A stretch of DNA of 20,749 bases from Sulfurimonas sp. GTDB lineage: Bacteria > Campylobacterota > Campylobacteria > Campylobacterales > Sulfurimonadaceae. Position numbers and translations under genes: made by a program. This document shows, in pieces, positions 1 through 5,195 of the stretch (positions within the stretch are counted from its first letter, which is position 1; every line of letters starts with the position of its first letter). Below the pieces are notes generated by a model, which was given only the letters and a program-made list of their open reading frames with translations, had not been told where the DNA came from and did no database searches. The DNA is taken from NCBI GenBank assembly GCA_027066935.1, contig JAMOMX010000474.1:1-20749 (forward strand), given 5' to 3'.

Positions 1-2
1 CT

Positions 3-515
3 GAAGCTCAAGTTTTTGATTTTTTAAATCCTAAATGGTATATAGATGAAACAACGCTGTTTGATCAAAGTGAATATAGATTTGATGGTATGAATAATCA
101 TGTACAGTTAAAAACCAAAGATGAAATAAAAGTAGATTTTTTACTTAATGAAGCAATAATAAATAAACCTATCTTAAATATAACCATACCACTTGATTTT
201 GAGTTATATTATGAAAGTGTTGAAGATATAATTGCTAAAAAAGTTAAATGGAGAAAAGAGGATAATTTAACAAGAGATATTTTTGATTTGGCAGTTGCTA
301 TATCAAAAAATAATGCTATTTTAAAAGGTTTGATAGAGTCTAGGTTTATAAGCTATGAAGATTTAGAAAAATTAAATAAAAGTTTAAATTCTCTTAATTT
401 AGATATTTATAATTTAGAACTTGAGAAAATAGAGCCACAAAGTGATGAATACTTAGATATTGCAAACAGAGCAAAAGAGATTATTCAAACAAATATAAGA
501 AAAATAATTATTTAG
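3..515 (+). CDS. AbiEii-like nucleotidyltransferase, 3' part (5' end outside window)
   Basis: The frame is open from the first bases of the window to a TAA at 513-515, so this is the C-terminal part (about 170 residues) of a gene that starts upstream. An internal ATG at 90 is probably not the start, because coding-like sequence continues before it. Visible features are a VDFLLNE strand, then a helix reading EDIIAKKVKWRKEDN and TRDIFDLAVA. That resembles the 'DLiA.K..a....RD..Dl' core of the nucleotidyltransferase AbiEii/AbiGii toxin family (DUF1814). In that family the protein acts as a toxin or abortive-infection effector, usually beside an HTH antitoxin upstream, which would lie outside this window. 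The catalytic N-terminal half cannot be seen. Family assignment is from motif memory and is moderate; activity cannot be judged. Confidence 0.6.
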   Translation, partial: EAQVFDFLNPKWYIDETTLFDQSEYRFDGMNNHVQLKTKDEIKVDFLLNEAIINKPILNITIPLDFELYYESVEDIIAKKVKWRKEDNLTRDIFDLAVAISKNNAILKGLIESRFISYEDLEKLNKSLNSLNLDIYNLELEKIEPQSDEYLDIANRAKEIIQTNIRKIII

Positions 516-549
516 CTCTTGTTATCTTGAAAACACCATAAAGCCAAAT

Positions 550-726
550 TTATTTTTCAAAAAACTTTCTAATATCAACTTCTAAAACATTAGCAATTTT
601 TGCTAAATGTTTAATATTAAAATGATGATTATCTTTTCTAATTTCAGTACGACCTAAATAAGCACCACCGCTCATGCCAATTTCTAATGCAAGTTGTATT
701 TGAGTAAAACCTTTAATCTCACTCAT
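550..726 (-). CDS. Short XRE-family helix-turn-helix protein, possibly N-terminally truncated
   Basis: A 58-codon minus-strand ORF runs from ATG (724-726) to TAA (550-552). The protein starts MSEIKGFTQIQLALEIGMS and continues with GGAYLGRTEIRKDN, then HLAKIANVLEVDIRKFFEK. This follows the Cro/C1-type order: 'GfTQ.qLA..iGmS' (helices 2-3), a recognition-helix region with a RTEIRKDN turn, and 'hLakIAnvLeVd...fF' (helices 4-5). XRE proteins usually have about ten more residues before this point to complete helix 1. Here the codons before the ATG (LKKR) would continue helix 1, but a TGA lies just upstream at 739-741. It may be a small working regulator or a remnant. It converges on the AbiEii-like gene and diverges from the MNT gene. 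Confidence 0.55.
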   Translation of the reverse strand: MSEIKGFTQIQLALEIGMSGGAYLGRTEIRKDNHHFNIKHLAKIANVLEVDIRKFFEK

Positions 727-809
727 TCTTTTTTTAAGTCAAAAAAGAACCAAAAAGACTTTGCAGGTTTCCAAAAGCTAAAATACACACAATTAGTTTT
801 ACACTATTG

Positions 810-818
810 TGATATAAT
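810..818 (+). promoter_or_regulatory. Extended -10 promoter for the MNT gene
   Basis: The sequence TGATATAAT matches an extended -10 (TGnTATAAT) exactly. It lies 26 bases before the ATG at 845, giving a short leader with AGGG at 833-836 as the probable ribosome binding site. No -35 box at normal spacing is seen, which is usual for extended -10 promoters and common in Campylobacterota. Confidence 0.55.
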
Positions 819-844
819 TAAAAATCAAATATAGGGTTTTGTAA

Positions 845-1147
845 ATGACTAAAACTATTATTTTAAAGTATTTAAAAAGTAAAAAACAAGAGCTATATAA
901 AAAATATGGAATTGTATCATTGGGCTTATACGGTAGTTATGCTAGAGATGAAGCTACTGATAAAAGCGATATAGATATATTTTATGAAAGGGATAGTAGT
1001 TTTGAGCTTGATAGTGGTTTAGAATTTATGAATATAGATAAACAACTAGCAGATGATTTAAAAGTTTCAAAAGTTGATTTTGTTTCACTTGCATTTATGA
1101 ACCCAATTATAAAACACTATGCTAAAAAAGATTTTATTTATGTATAG
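845..1147 (+). CDS. MNT-type minimal nucleotidyltransferase (antitoxin of a MNT/HEPN pair)
   Basis: The gene encodes 100 residues with the hallmark of the minimal nucleotidyltransferase fold: G30-S31 in GLYGSYARDEA, then the metal-binding pair D42 and D44 in SDIDI, and a third acidic residue D78 in the strand VDFVSL. In MNT/HEPN modules this protein neutralises the HEPN RNase toxin, in studied cases by adding AMP to it, and is encoded just upstream of it. Here the ATG follows AGGG by 8 bases and the 3' end overlaps the next ORF by 8 bp, the usual arrangement. That next ORF is only a HEPN stub, so this antitoxin now seems to be an orphan. The sequence shows all catalytic residues, so enzyme activity may remain. 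Confidence 0.8.
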   Translation: MTKTIILKYLKSKKQELYKKYGIVSLGLYGSYARDEATDKSDIDIFYERDSSFELDSGLEFMNIDKQLADDLKVSKVDFVSLAFMNPIIKHYAKKDFIYV

Positions 1148-1247
1148 TGAAAAAAATCTAATCTATATCTTCACTATTCTTGAGTGTATTGAAAAAACTT
1201 GGATTTACACAAAAGAGTTTAATAACCCAAATGATTTACTTCAGTAA
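1140..1247 (+). pseudogene. Truncated HEPN (DUF86-like) toxin remnant
   Basis: A 35-codon ORF starts at ATG 1140, overlaps the MNT stop, and ends at TAA 1245-1247. The residues YIFTILECIEKTWIYTKEF followed by NNPNDLL look like the first helix of DUF86/HEPN proteins ('lehIleaIekI..yt..f....dfl'). The family normally runs to 110-140 residues and carries the catalytic RN(x)4-6H motif near its middle or end; that part is absent. After the stop a different frame reads FSWTDIAEIQDWE for a short distance, which could be a shifted remnant of the 'i.W..i...R' segment, but that is weak. I infer a toxin inactivated by truncation or frameshift. Confidence 0.5.
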
Positions 1248-1321
1248 ATTGTGAATTTTCTTGGACAGATATAGCAGAAATACAAGACTGGGAATCTAAT
1301 ATAAAATGCAATAAGAACTAG

Positions 1322-1342
1322 ACCTTGAATCGAGTTCAAGGT
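1322..1342. repeat. Short perfect hairpin (ACCTTGAA/TTCAAGGT)
   Basis: An 8-bp perfect inverted repeat with a 5-base loop (TCGAG), followed by GACGAAG. It lies in the noncoding gap between the HEPN remnant and the HigB-like toxin gene. From memory, sequences of the type CCTGAA...TTCAGGGTGAC recur in many genomes as dispersed short repeats, so this may be one diverged copy. There is no T-run, so it is not a typical terminator. Confidence 0.45.
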
Positions 1343-1407
1343 GACGAAGCAGAAAAACTTATACCAATCACCATTAAATGGTAGGTACTCATCTCTTGTT
1401 TCAACTA

Positions 1408-1437
1408 TTGACATATGTGTATCTAATAGGATACAAT
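1408..1437 (+). promoter_or_regulatory. Sigma70-type promoter of the HigB/HigA-like pair
   Basis: A perfect -35 box TTGACA (1408-1413) is followed after 18 bases by TACAAT (1432-1437), five of six bases matching TATAAT. Expected transcription start is near 1443-1445, at the ATG of the toxin gene (1444). A strong -35 box is uncommon in this phylum, which fits an acquired module. Confidence 0.6.
1418..1435. promoter_or_regulatory. Candidate operator, TGTATC-N6-GATACA
   Basis: An 18-bp perfect dyad with 6-bp arms overlaps the spacer and -10 box of the promoter. HigA-type antitoxins commonly repress their own operon by binding such palindromes, so I infer autoregulation by the downstream HTH antitoxin. 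Confidence 0.5.
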
Positions 1438-1443
1438 GATATT

Positions 1444-1743
1444 ATGTATTTAATAAAACAAACTGATGTATTTTTTAAGTGGCTGACTAAACTCAAAGAT
1501 ATAAAGGGCAAGGTTGCAGTATTACGTAGAATTGACAGAGTTAAAGAAGGTAACTTTGGAGACCATAAACCTGTTGGTTCAGACGTAAGCGAACTTAGAA
1601 TTACAGTAGGTGCAGGTTATAGAGTTTATTATACTAAAAAAGAAGATGAAATCGTAATCTTACTTGTTGGCGGAGATAAGTCAACTCAAAGTAAAGATAT
1701 ATCAAAAGCACAACAATTATGTAAGGAGTTAGAAGATGAGTAA
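1444..1743 (+). CDS. HigB/RelE-superfamily type II toxin
   Basis: The protein has 99 residues from ATG 1444 (MYLIKQTDVFFKWLTKLKD). An in-frame ATG at 1378 is rejected because it lies upstream of the promoter and adds unrelated sequence. The order of elements matches the small 'addiction module killer protein' group of the RelE/ParE/HigB superfamily (COG3657-like): a helix FFKWLTKLKDIKGKVAVLRR, then RVKEGNFGD, the strand VSELRITVGAGYRVYYT, and a final strand EIVILLVGGDKSTQ. Such toxins cleave mRNA on or off the ribosome. The antitoxin gene follows with an 8-bp overlap, toxin first as in higBA. Length is normal and no disruption is seen. The predicted transcript may begin at the ATG itself, giving little or no leader. 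Confidence 0.8.
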   Translation: MYLIKQTDVFFKWLTKLKDIKGKVAVLRRIDRVKEGNFGDHKPVGSDVSELRITVGAGYRVYYTKKEDEIVILLVGGDKSTQSKDISKAQQLCKELEDE

Positions 1744-2014
1744 TTTAACAACATTTGATGTTTCACAGTATCTTGATTCTAAAGAGATGATAGCAGAATA
1801 TTTATCTCAAGTCTTAGCAGATGGAGATACTACTGAACTACTTGGAGCAATAGGTAACATTGCCAAAGCAAAAGGTATGAGCCAAATAGCAAAAGATACA
1901 GGCTTAGGTAGAGAGAGTCTTTATAAAACATTTGGTGATGGTGCTAAACCTAGGTTTGAGACTATAGTGAAGGTTCTTGATAGTTTCGGTATTAAGCTTC
2001 AAGCTAGTGTGTAA
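1736..2014 (+). CDS. HigA-like antitoxin with HTH
   Basis: The protein has 92 residues and starts at ATG 1736 inside the toxin gene, 7 bases after a strong AAGGAG (1723-1728), so it should be translated well and coupled to the toxin. It follows the 'addiction module antidote protein' pattern (COG3636-like): an N-terminal segment FDVSQYLDSKEMIAEYLSQV that would contact the toxin, then ALL-type helices and an HTH at about residues 46-66 (KGMSQIAKDTGLGRESLYKTF), ending with FETIVKVLDSFGIKLQ. It should bind the toxin and repress the shared promoter; the dyad at 1418-1435 is the candidate site. It looks intact. Confidence 0.82.
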   Translation: MSNLTTFDVSQYLDSKEMIAEYLSQVLADGDTTELLGAIGNIAKAKGMSQIAKDTGLGRESLYKTFGDGAKPRFETIVKVLDSFGIKLQASV

Positions 2015-2155
2015 TAACCCACTCCTGTGTTCGTTTAAAATCCTCTACAACGATATTTCTCCACTACTGATCAGGAGAAAAAAATACAAAGAGTGCACTG
2101 ACTCCGTTACGTTTATATTTTACAAAAACTAAAAAACTCACTAAATGATATCATT

Positions 2156-2219
2156 TCCATCTTGACTGACCGAATGTTTAGCATTTTAGTGACCGAACTA
2201 ACTCCATCTTACTGACCGA
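2156..2219. repeat. Three direct repeats with TGACCGA core, 23-bp period
   Basis: The core TGACCGA occurs at 2167-2173, 2190-2196 and 2213-2219, exactly 23 bp apart. The matching blocks extend leftwards: TCCATCTTGACTGACCGA, AGCATTTTAGTGACCGA and TCCATCTTACTGACCGA. The first and third differ by one inserted G. The middle copy also sits in a small dyad TTAGT-GACCGA-ACTAA. They lie about 80-140 bp before the cytochrome gene at 2298, so the simplest reading is an array of regulator sites; the regulator is unknown. Confidence 0.6.
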
Positions 2220-2259
2220 TTTGAACCGTTTATTGCAGTTCACAAAAAATTCACATAAC

Positions 2260-2275
2260 TATGATATGATATGAT
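2260..2275 (+). promoter_or_regulatory. Possible -10 region of the cytochrome gene
   Basis: Three overlapping TATGAT hexamers at 2260, 2265 and 2270 arise from a 5-bp repeat (ATGAT). Any one could serve as a -10 box 23-33 bases before the ATG at 2298. No -35 box at good spacing is seen (TTGCAG at 2233-2238 is 21 bases away from the first). AT-rich chance similarity is possible. Confidence 0.3.
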
Positions 2276-2297
2276 AAATTTAATTAAGGTTATATCC

Positions 2298-3086
2298 ATG
2301 AAACTAAACAAAATACTAATGCCTCTAGGCTTGTTACTTACTCTCTCTTCTGCACTCTTAGCTACTTCAACTGCTGAGAAACTTTTTGACACAAAATGTG
2401 CAAGTTGTCATGTTAAGATAAAACCTGCTGATTTCTCAACACTTATTGCTCCACCTGCAATGGGAATAGTAAAACATGTGAAGATGAACTATAACAACAG
2501 AGATGAAGCAATAGATTTTATTACATCTTTCGCTCTTGACCCTCAAGAAAGCAAGGCTGTTTGTATGCCTAAAACTATCAAAAAATTTGGTTTAATGCCA
2601 TCTCAAAAAGATAATGTTACAAAAGCAGAGTTAGATCAAATTGCTGCATGGATGTATGATAATATAAAAATAAACAAAAGTTGTAACTCTAAAGATTGTA
2701 ATAGCAAAAAAGGGTGTAATTCAAAAAAAGAAAAGAAAAAGAAAAATATTTCACCATTTTTAATAACTGGAAAAGAGATGCCTCACTTAACAAAGATTTT
2801 GAAAATGAATTGGGAAAATAAAGAACTTAACTTAAGTGAAAAACAAAAAAAGAAGCTTCTTGTTATTAGAAAAGTCACTATGGACGGTGTAATGGAGTTA
2901 AAACCTCAAATATCAAAACTAGAAACAAAGATAAAAATGCTAATTACAGAAGGAACAAATCCACAAAAACTTTATCCTATGGTTCAAAAGCTATCAAAAC
3001 TAAAAGCAGAAGCTACAAAAATACATATTAATTGTATTTTTAACACAAAAAATATTTTAACAATTCAGCAATTAAAAATATTATAA
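2298..3086 (+). CDS. Secreted mono-heme cytochrome c with C-terminal Spy/CpxP-like LTxxQ domain
   Basis: The ATG at 2298 follows AAGG by 8 bases and opens a clear signal peptide (KLNKILMPLGLLLTLSSALLA, probable cleavage after residue 22). An upstream in-frame ATG at 2271 would bury this signal. The mature 240 residues fall into three parts. Residues 24-125 form a class I cytochrome c with CASCH at 34-38 and a likely distal Met in FGLMPS (M100). Residues 128-150 are a linker with three CNSK repeats (C129, C134, C140) and a lysine run. Residues 158-262 are helical and carry two LTxxQ-like motifs, LSEKQ (179-183) and LTIQQ (254-258), as in Spy/CpxP/ZraP periplasmic proteins. The protein should be periplasmic. 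Its electron partner and the role of the second domain are unknown; stress or metal sensing is only an inference. Confidence 0.75.
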   Translation: MKLNKILMPLGLLLTLSSALLATSTAEKLFDTKCASCHVKIKPADFSTLIAPPAMGIVKHVKMNYNNRDEAIDFITSFALDPQESKAVCMPKTIKKFGLMPSQKDNVTKAELDQIAAWMYDNIKINKSCNSKDCNSKKGCNSKKEKKKKNISPFLITGKEMPHLTKILKMNWENKELNLSEKQKKKLLVIRKVTMDGVMELKPQISKLETKIKMLITEGTNPQKLYPMVQKLSKLKAEATKIHINCIFNTKNILTIQQLKIL

Positions 3087-3090
3087 AAGT

Positions 3091-3119
3091 AAAGCTTATA
3101 TACTTTTATAAGCTTTTTT
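3091..3119 (+). terminator. Rho-independent terminator after the cytochrome gene
   Basis: A 10-bp perfect stem (3091-3100 with 3107-3116), loop of 6, runs into six T residues (3114-3119). It starts 5 bases after the stop codon. An alternative 11-bp stem using 3081-3091 and 3101-3111 would exclude it. Confidence 0.65.
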
Positions 3120-3204
3120 ACCATATACTACCTTAGTCGTTTTAAAAATTTCACTACTCTCTTTAGGAGAGTTTTGAATAAAAAATGATTCATAAGGGAT
3201 TTAT

Positions 3205-3732
3205 ATGATTTTAACATTCAAAAAAAGGTTACTCACTCTTTTGTTGCCAGCACTAGTTTTAGTAGGAGGTTTAGTTATAACGCCGTCTGTTGAGGCAAGA
3301 ATGTCTAAAGGTGGACAAATGGGTGGTAGTCAAATGGGTGGCCGTGCTATATTTGAGGGAGCACCCTCTGAGATGCAGTGTAGATTATGCCATGGTGGTG
3401 AACAAATTACTCCACACCCAACACTAGGAGTAGCTAACCAAAATCGTCATCATGCACGAATTGGCACACCAATTGTCGGGCTGGCTTACGGTACGCATGA
3501 CACAGTAGCTCCTGGAGATGTATCAACAGGAGAGTATCAGTGTATGAGTTGCCACTCTAAATATAATGAAGAGACACAGGAGTATAACACTCTATTTACA
3601 AGAGATTGTTTAGATTGTCACTCTGCAAATTCTGTTACTGGACGCCCAGGTCGAGGATCAAATGTTCATCACTATACACAGACATTTAGCAATAGAGACT
3701 GTTCTTCTTGTCATTCTTATTTAAAAGACTAA
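3205..3732 (+). CDS. Secreted tetraheme c-type cytochrome
   Basis: The gene encodes 175 residues; ATG 3205 follows AAGGGA by 6 bases. Residues 1-31 are a signal peptide (KKRLLTLLLPALVLVGGLVI, cleavage near VEA-RM). Four CxxCH heme sites are visible: CRLCH (59-63), CMSCH (113-117), CLDCH (135-139) and CSSCH (166-170). Additional histidines (H71, H82, H83, H98, H155, H156) could be distal ligands. Between signal and first heme is a Gly/Met-rich segment KGGQMGGSQMGGRA. This is a periplasmic electron carrier of the small multiheme type; I do not recognise a specific named family, although doublecore or NapB/NrfB-like roles are possible. It has its own spacing and terminator-like hairpins on both sides, so it is probably transcribed alone. 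Confidence 0.8.
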   Translation: MILTFKKRLLTLLLPALVLVGGLVITPSVEARMSKGGQMGGSQMGGRAIFEGAPSEMQCRLCHGGEQITPHPTLGVANQNRHHARIGTPIVGLAYGTHDTVAPGDVSTGEYQCMSCHSKYNEETQEYNTLFTRDCLDCHSANSVTGRPGRGSNVHHYTQTFSNRDCSSCHSYLKD

Positions 3733-3737
3733 GTTAT

Positions 3738-3756
3738 TCTGGACTCTAAGTCCAGA
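3738..3756 (+). terminator. Hairpin after the tetraheme cytochrome gene, weak terminator
   Basis: An 8-bp perfect stem TCTGGACT/AGTCCAGA with a 3-base loop starts 5 bases after the stop codon. The following tract (GTTTCTATCTTGTT) is T-rich but broken, so termination strength is uncertain. Confidence 0.5.
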
Positions 3757-3915
3757 GTTTCTATCTTGTTACTTTAATATCCATATTCCATTTTGCGACT
3801 CCAAATGTTCTTACTGCGCATTTAACTCATATATCGATAAATTTCATCTACGATACGAGGCATTGAAAATGCACTTTTTTATTTACATCCCTAATGACAT
3901 ATCTCCACTTTTTAG

Positions 3916-4002
3916 ACATCATTTTTTACTTTAAATCAAGAGATAAAAAAAGAAAAAGCTGGTGACTTTGATAGTAAAAAAGTTATGGGTTTTTTAGAGT
4001 AA
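3916..4002 (+). pseudogene. Possible 3' remnant of an unknown gene
   Basis: An open stretch of 28 codons ends at TAA 4000-4002 and reads EIKKEKAGDFDSKKVMGFLE at its end, with charged, coding-like composition. No start codon or ribosome binding site precedes it; a TAG at 3913-3915 closes the frame upstream. I do not recognise the family. Confidence 0.25.
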
Positions 4003-4019
4003 TTATTTAGTAAAATTTA

Positions 4020-4055
4020 TTAAGTGCAAATTAAGTGTTACAATTGTCTACACTT
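4020..4055. promoter_or_regulatory. AAGTG direct and inverted elements upstream of nuo
   Basis: TTAAGTG occurs at 4020-4026 and 4031-4037, 11 bp apart (one helical turn). AAGTGT (4033-4038) pairs with ACACTT (4050-4055) around ACAATTGT (4040-4047), forming a nearly symmetric dyad. This is a candidate regulator site about 260-295 bp before nuoA; no regulator can be named. Confidence 0.3.
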
Positions 4056-4314
4056 GTGCTACATACCCTTTTTATTGTGTTGCAAAAAGTGACATTTACC
4101 ATGACTTATTTTATTCAACTACTTATTTTAATACTCTTTTTGATATAGTGCACCAACTGTTTTTTCTAAAATTGTATTTATAAAATTTTATGTACAAAAT
4201 GTTAGAGAAAAAAAGAAAATGAATAATGGAGTAAATCTTTTTTTTCCAGCTAAATATTTACTAAACAAATATTTGCTTATCAAAGAGATTTACACTACAA
4301 GAAGGATAGTTTAG

Positions 4315-4704
4315 ATGGAGCATATTACTACTGCAAATCCATACTTTGGTGTATTTGTACTATTTATTATAACATTTGGCGCATTTACAGCTACTACAGT
4401 TATTGCAAGACTTGCAAGTCGTGCTTTAGCAGCAAAAGATAGCGAAAAGATTAAGCTTTCAGTTTATGAGTGTGGACCTGAGGTTACAAAACAGCCAAAT
4501 AGGGTATCACCACAGTTTTATTTATTTGCATTATTGTTTTTATTGTTTGATGTGGAGATTATATTTATGTTTCCTTGGGCGGTGAATTATCAAGCATTAG
4601 GTTGGTTTGGTTTTATTGAGATGATACTGTTTATTTTATTACTTACAGTTGGTTTTATATATGCATGGAAAAAAGGAGCACTTGAATGGCACAACATAAA
4701 ATAA
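4315..4704 (+). CDS. nuoA: NADH-quinone oxidoreductase-type complex I subunit A
   Basis: The product has 129 residues and is an inner-membrane subunit at the junction of the membrane arm and peripheral arm. Three membrane segments are visible at about 11-33, 66-88 and 98-118. The loop motif YECGPE (51-56) and the second-helix motif LFLLFDVEIIF with D79 and E81 are the conserved NuoA signatures. The ATG at 4315 follows AAGGA by 8 bases. It is the first gene of the operon and overlaps nuoB by 19 bp, which suggests coupled translation. Length and motifs are normal. Confidence 0.95.
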   Translation: MEHITTANPYFGVFVLFIITFGAFTATTVIARLASRALAAKDSEKIKLSVYECGPEVTKQPNRVSPQFYLFALLFLLFDVEIIFMFPWAVNYQALGWFGFIEMILFILLLTVGFIYAWKKGALEWHNIK

Positions 4705-5195
4705 ATTATACACAAAATGGTGGACTTCCAGTGGCACTTACTAGTATTGACAAAGTTGTAAACTGGGGTCGCTCAAACTCTCTATGGGCAATGACTTATG
4801 GTCTTGCTTGTTGTGGTATTGAGATGATGGCAGCTGGTGCTTCAAGGTATGACTTTGATAGATTTGGTACTATTTTTAGAGCATCTCCTCGTCAATCTGA
4901 CCTTATGATTGTAGCTGGAACACTTACTAAAAAACACTCTGAGTTTATTAAGCGTTTATATGATCAAATGACTGAGCCTAGATGGGTAATCTCTATGGGC
5001 TCGTGCGCAAATACAGGTGGTATGTTTAACACTTATGCAACTGTTCAGGGTGTTGATAGAATAATTCCTGTTGATCTATATCTTCCAGGTTGTGCACCTC
5101 GTCCTGAAACACTTCAATATGGTGTAATGTTACTACAGAAAAAAATTCGTGCAAATAAAGCATCTCGTGCTCAAAAACCAAAAAGGTTGATGTAA
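4686..5195 (+). CDS. nuoB: Complex I subunit B, carries cluster N2
   Basis: The product has 169 residues and should hold the terminal 4Fe-4S cluster N2, which reduces quinone. All four ligands are present: the adjacent pair C42-C43 in GLACCGIEMM, C107 in SMGSCANTGG and C136 in LPGCAPRP. The start inside nuoA is supported by AAGGAG at 4674-4679, 6 bases before the ATG. Compared with E. coli and Thermus sequences as I recall them, the stretch RFG-TIF-RASP is one residue shorter and lacks a Glu found there. This may be a trait of the phylum. The stop overlaps the nuoC start by one base (TAATG). Confidence 0.95.
   Translation: MAQHKINYTQNGGLPVALTSIDKVVNWGRSNSLWAMTYGLACCGIEMMAAGASRYDFDRFGTIFRASPRQSDLMIVAGTLTKKHSEFIKRLYDQMTEPRWVISMGSCANTGGMFNTYATVQGVDRIIPVDLYLPGCAPRPETLQYGVMLLQKKIRANKASRAQKPKRLM

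Larger units (their letters stand above)
3733..4314. other. 582-base intergenic region before the nuo operon
   Basis: No convincing gene is present. It holds the hairpin at 3738-3756, a possible minus-strand gene remnant (3774-3863), a possible plus-strand 3' remnant (3916-4002), direct and inverted AAGTG elements (4020-4055), a 12-bp perfect palindrome ATAAAATTTTAT (4180-4191), two copies of the palindrome AAATATTT (4252-4259 and 4267-4274), and the nuoA ribosome binding site AAGGA (4302-4306). The nuo promoter must lie here, but the sequence is so AT-rich that I cannot choose a -10 box with confidence. Confidence 0.7.

Noticed and set aside
798..818. TTTACA as a -35 box for the MNT promoter
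   Set aside because: Only 9 bases separate it from TATAAT, far from the usual 16-18; the extended -10 reading explains the promoter better.
1248..1320. Frameshifted continuation of the HEPN toxin (FSWTDIAEIQDWE)
   Set aside because: The similarity covers too few residues and lacks the catalytic histidine; mentioned only as a possible trace.
2056..2080. Inverted repeat TTTCTCC/GGAGAAA after the HigA-like gene, possible terminator
   Set aside because: Seven-bp stem with an 11-base loop, followed by A residues and not T on the plus strand; on the minus strand the T-run comes before the hairpin.
4101..4148. A 15-codon hydrophobic ORF (MTYFIQLLILILFLI), possible tiny membrane peptide or leader
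   Set aside because: No good ribosome binding site, very short, and AT-rich DNA easily gives Ile/Leu/Phe-rich chance peptides.
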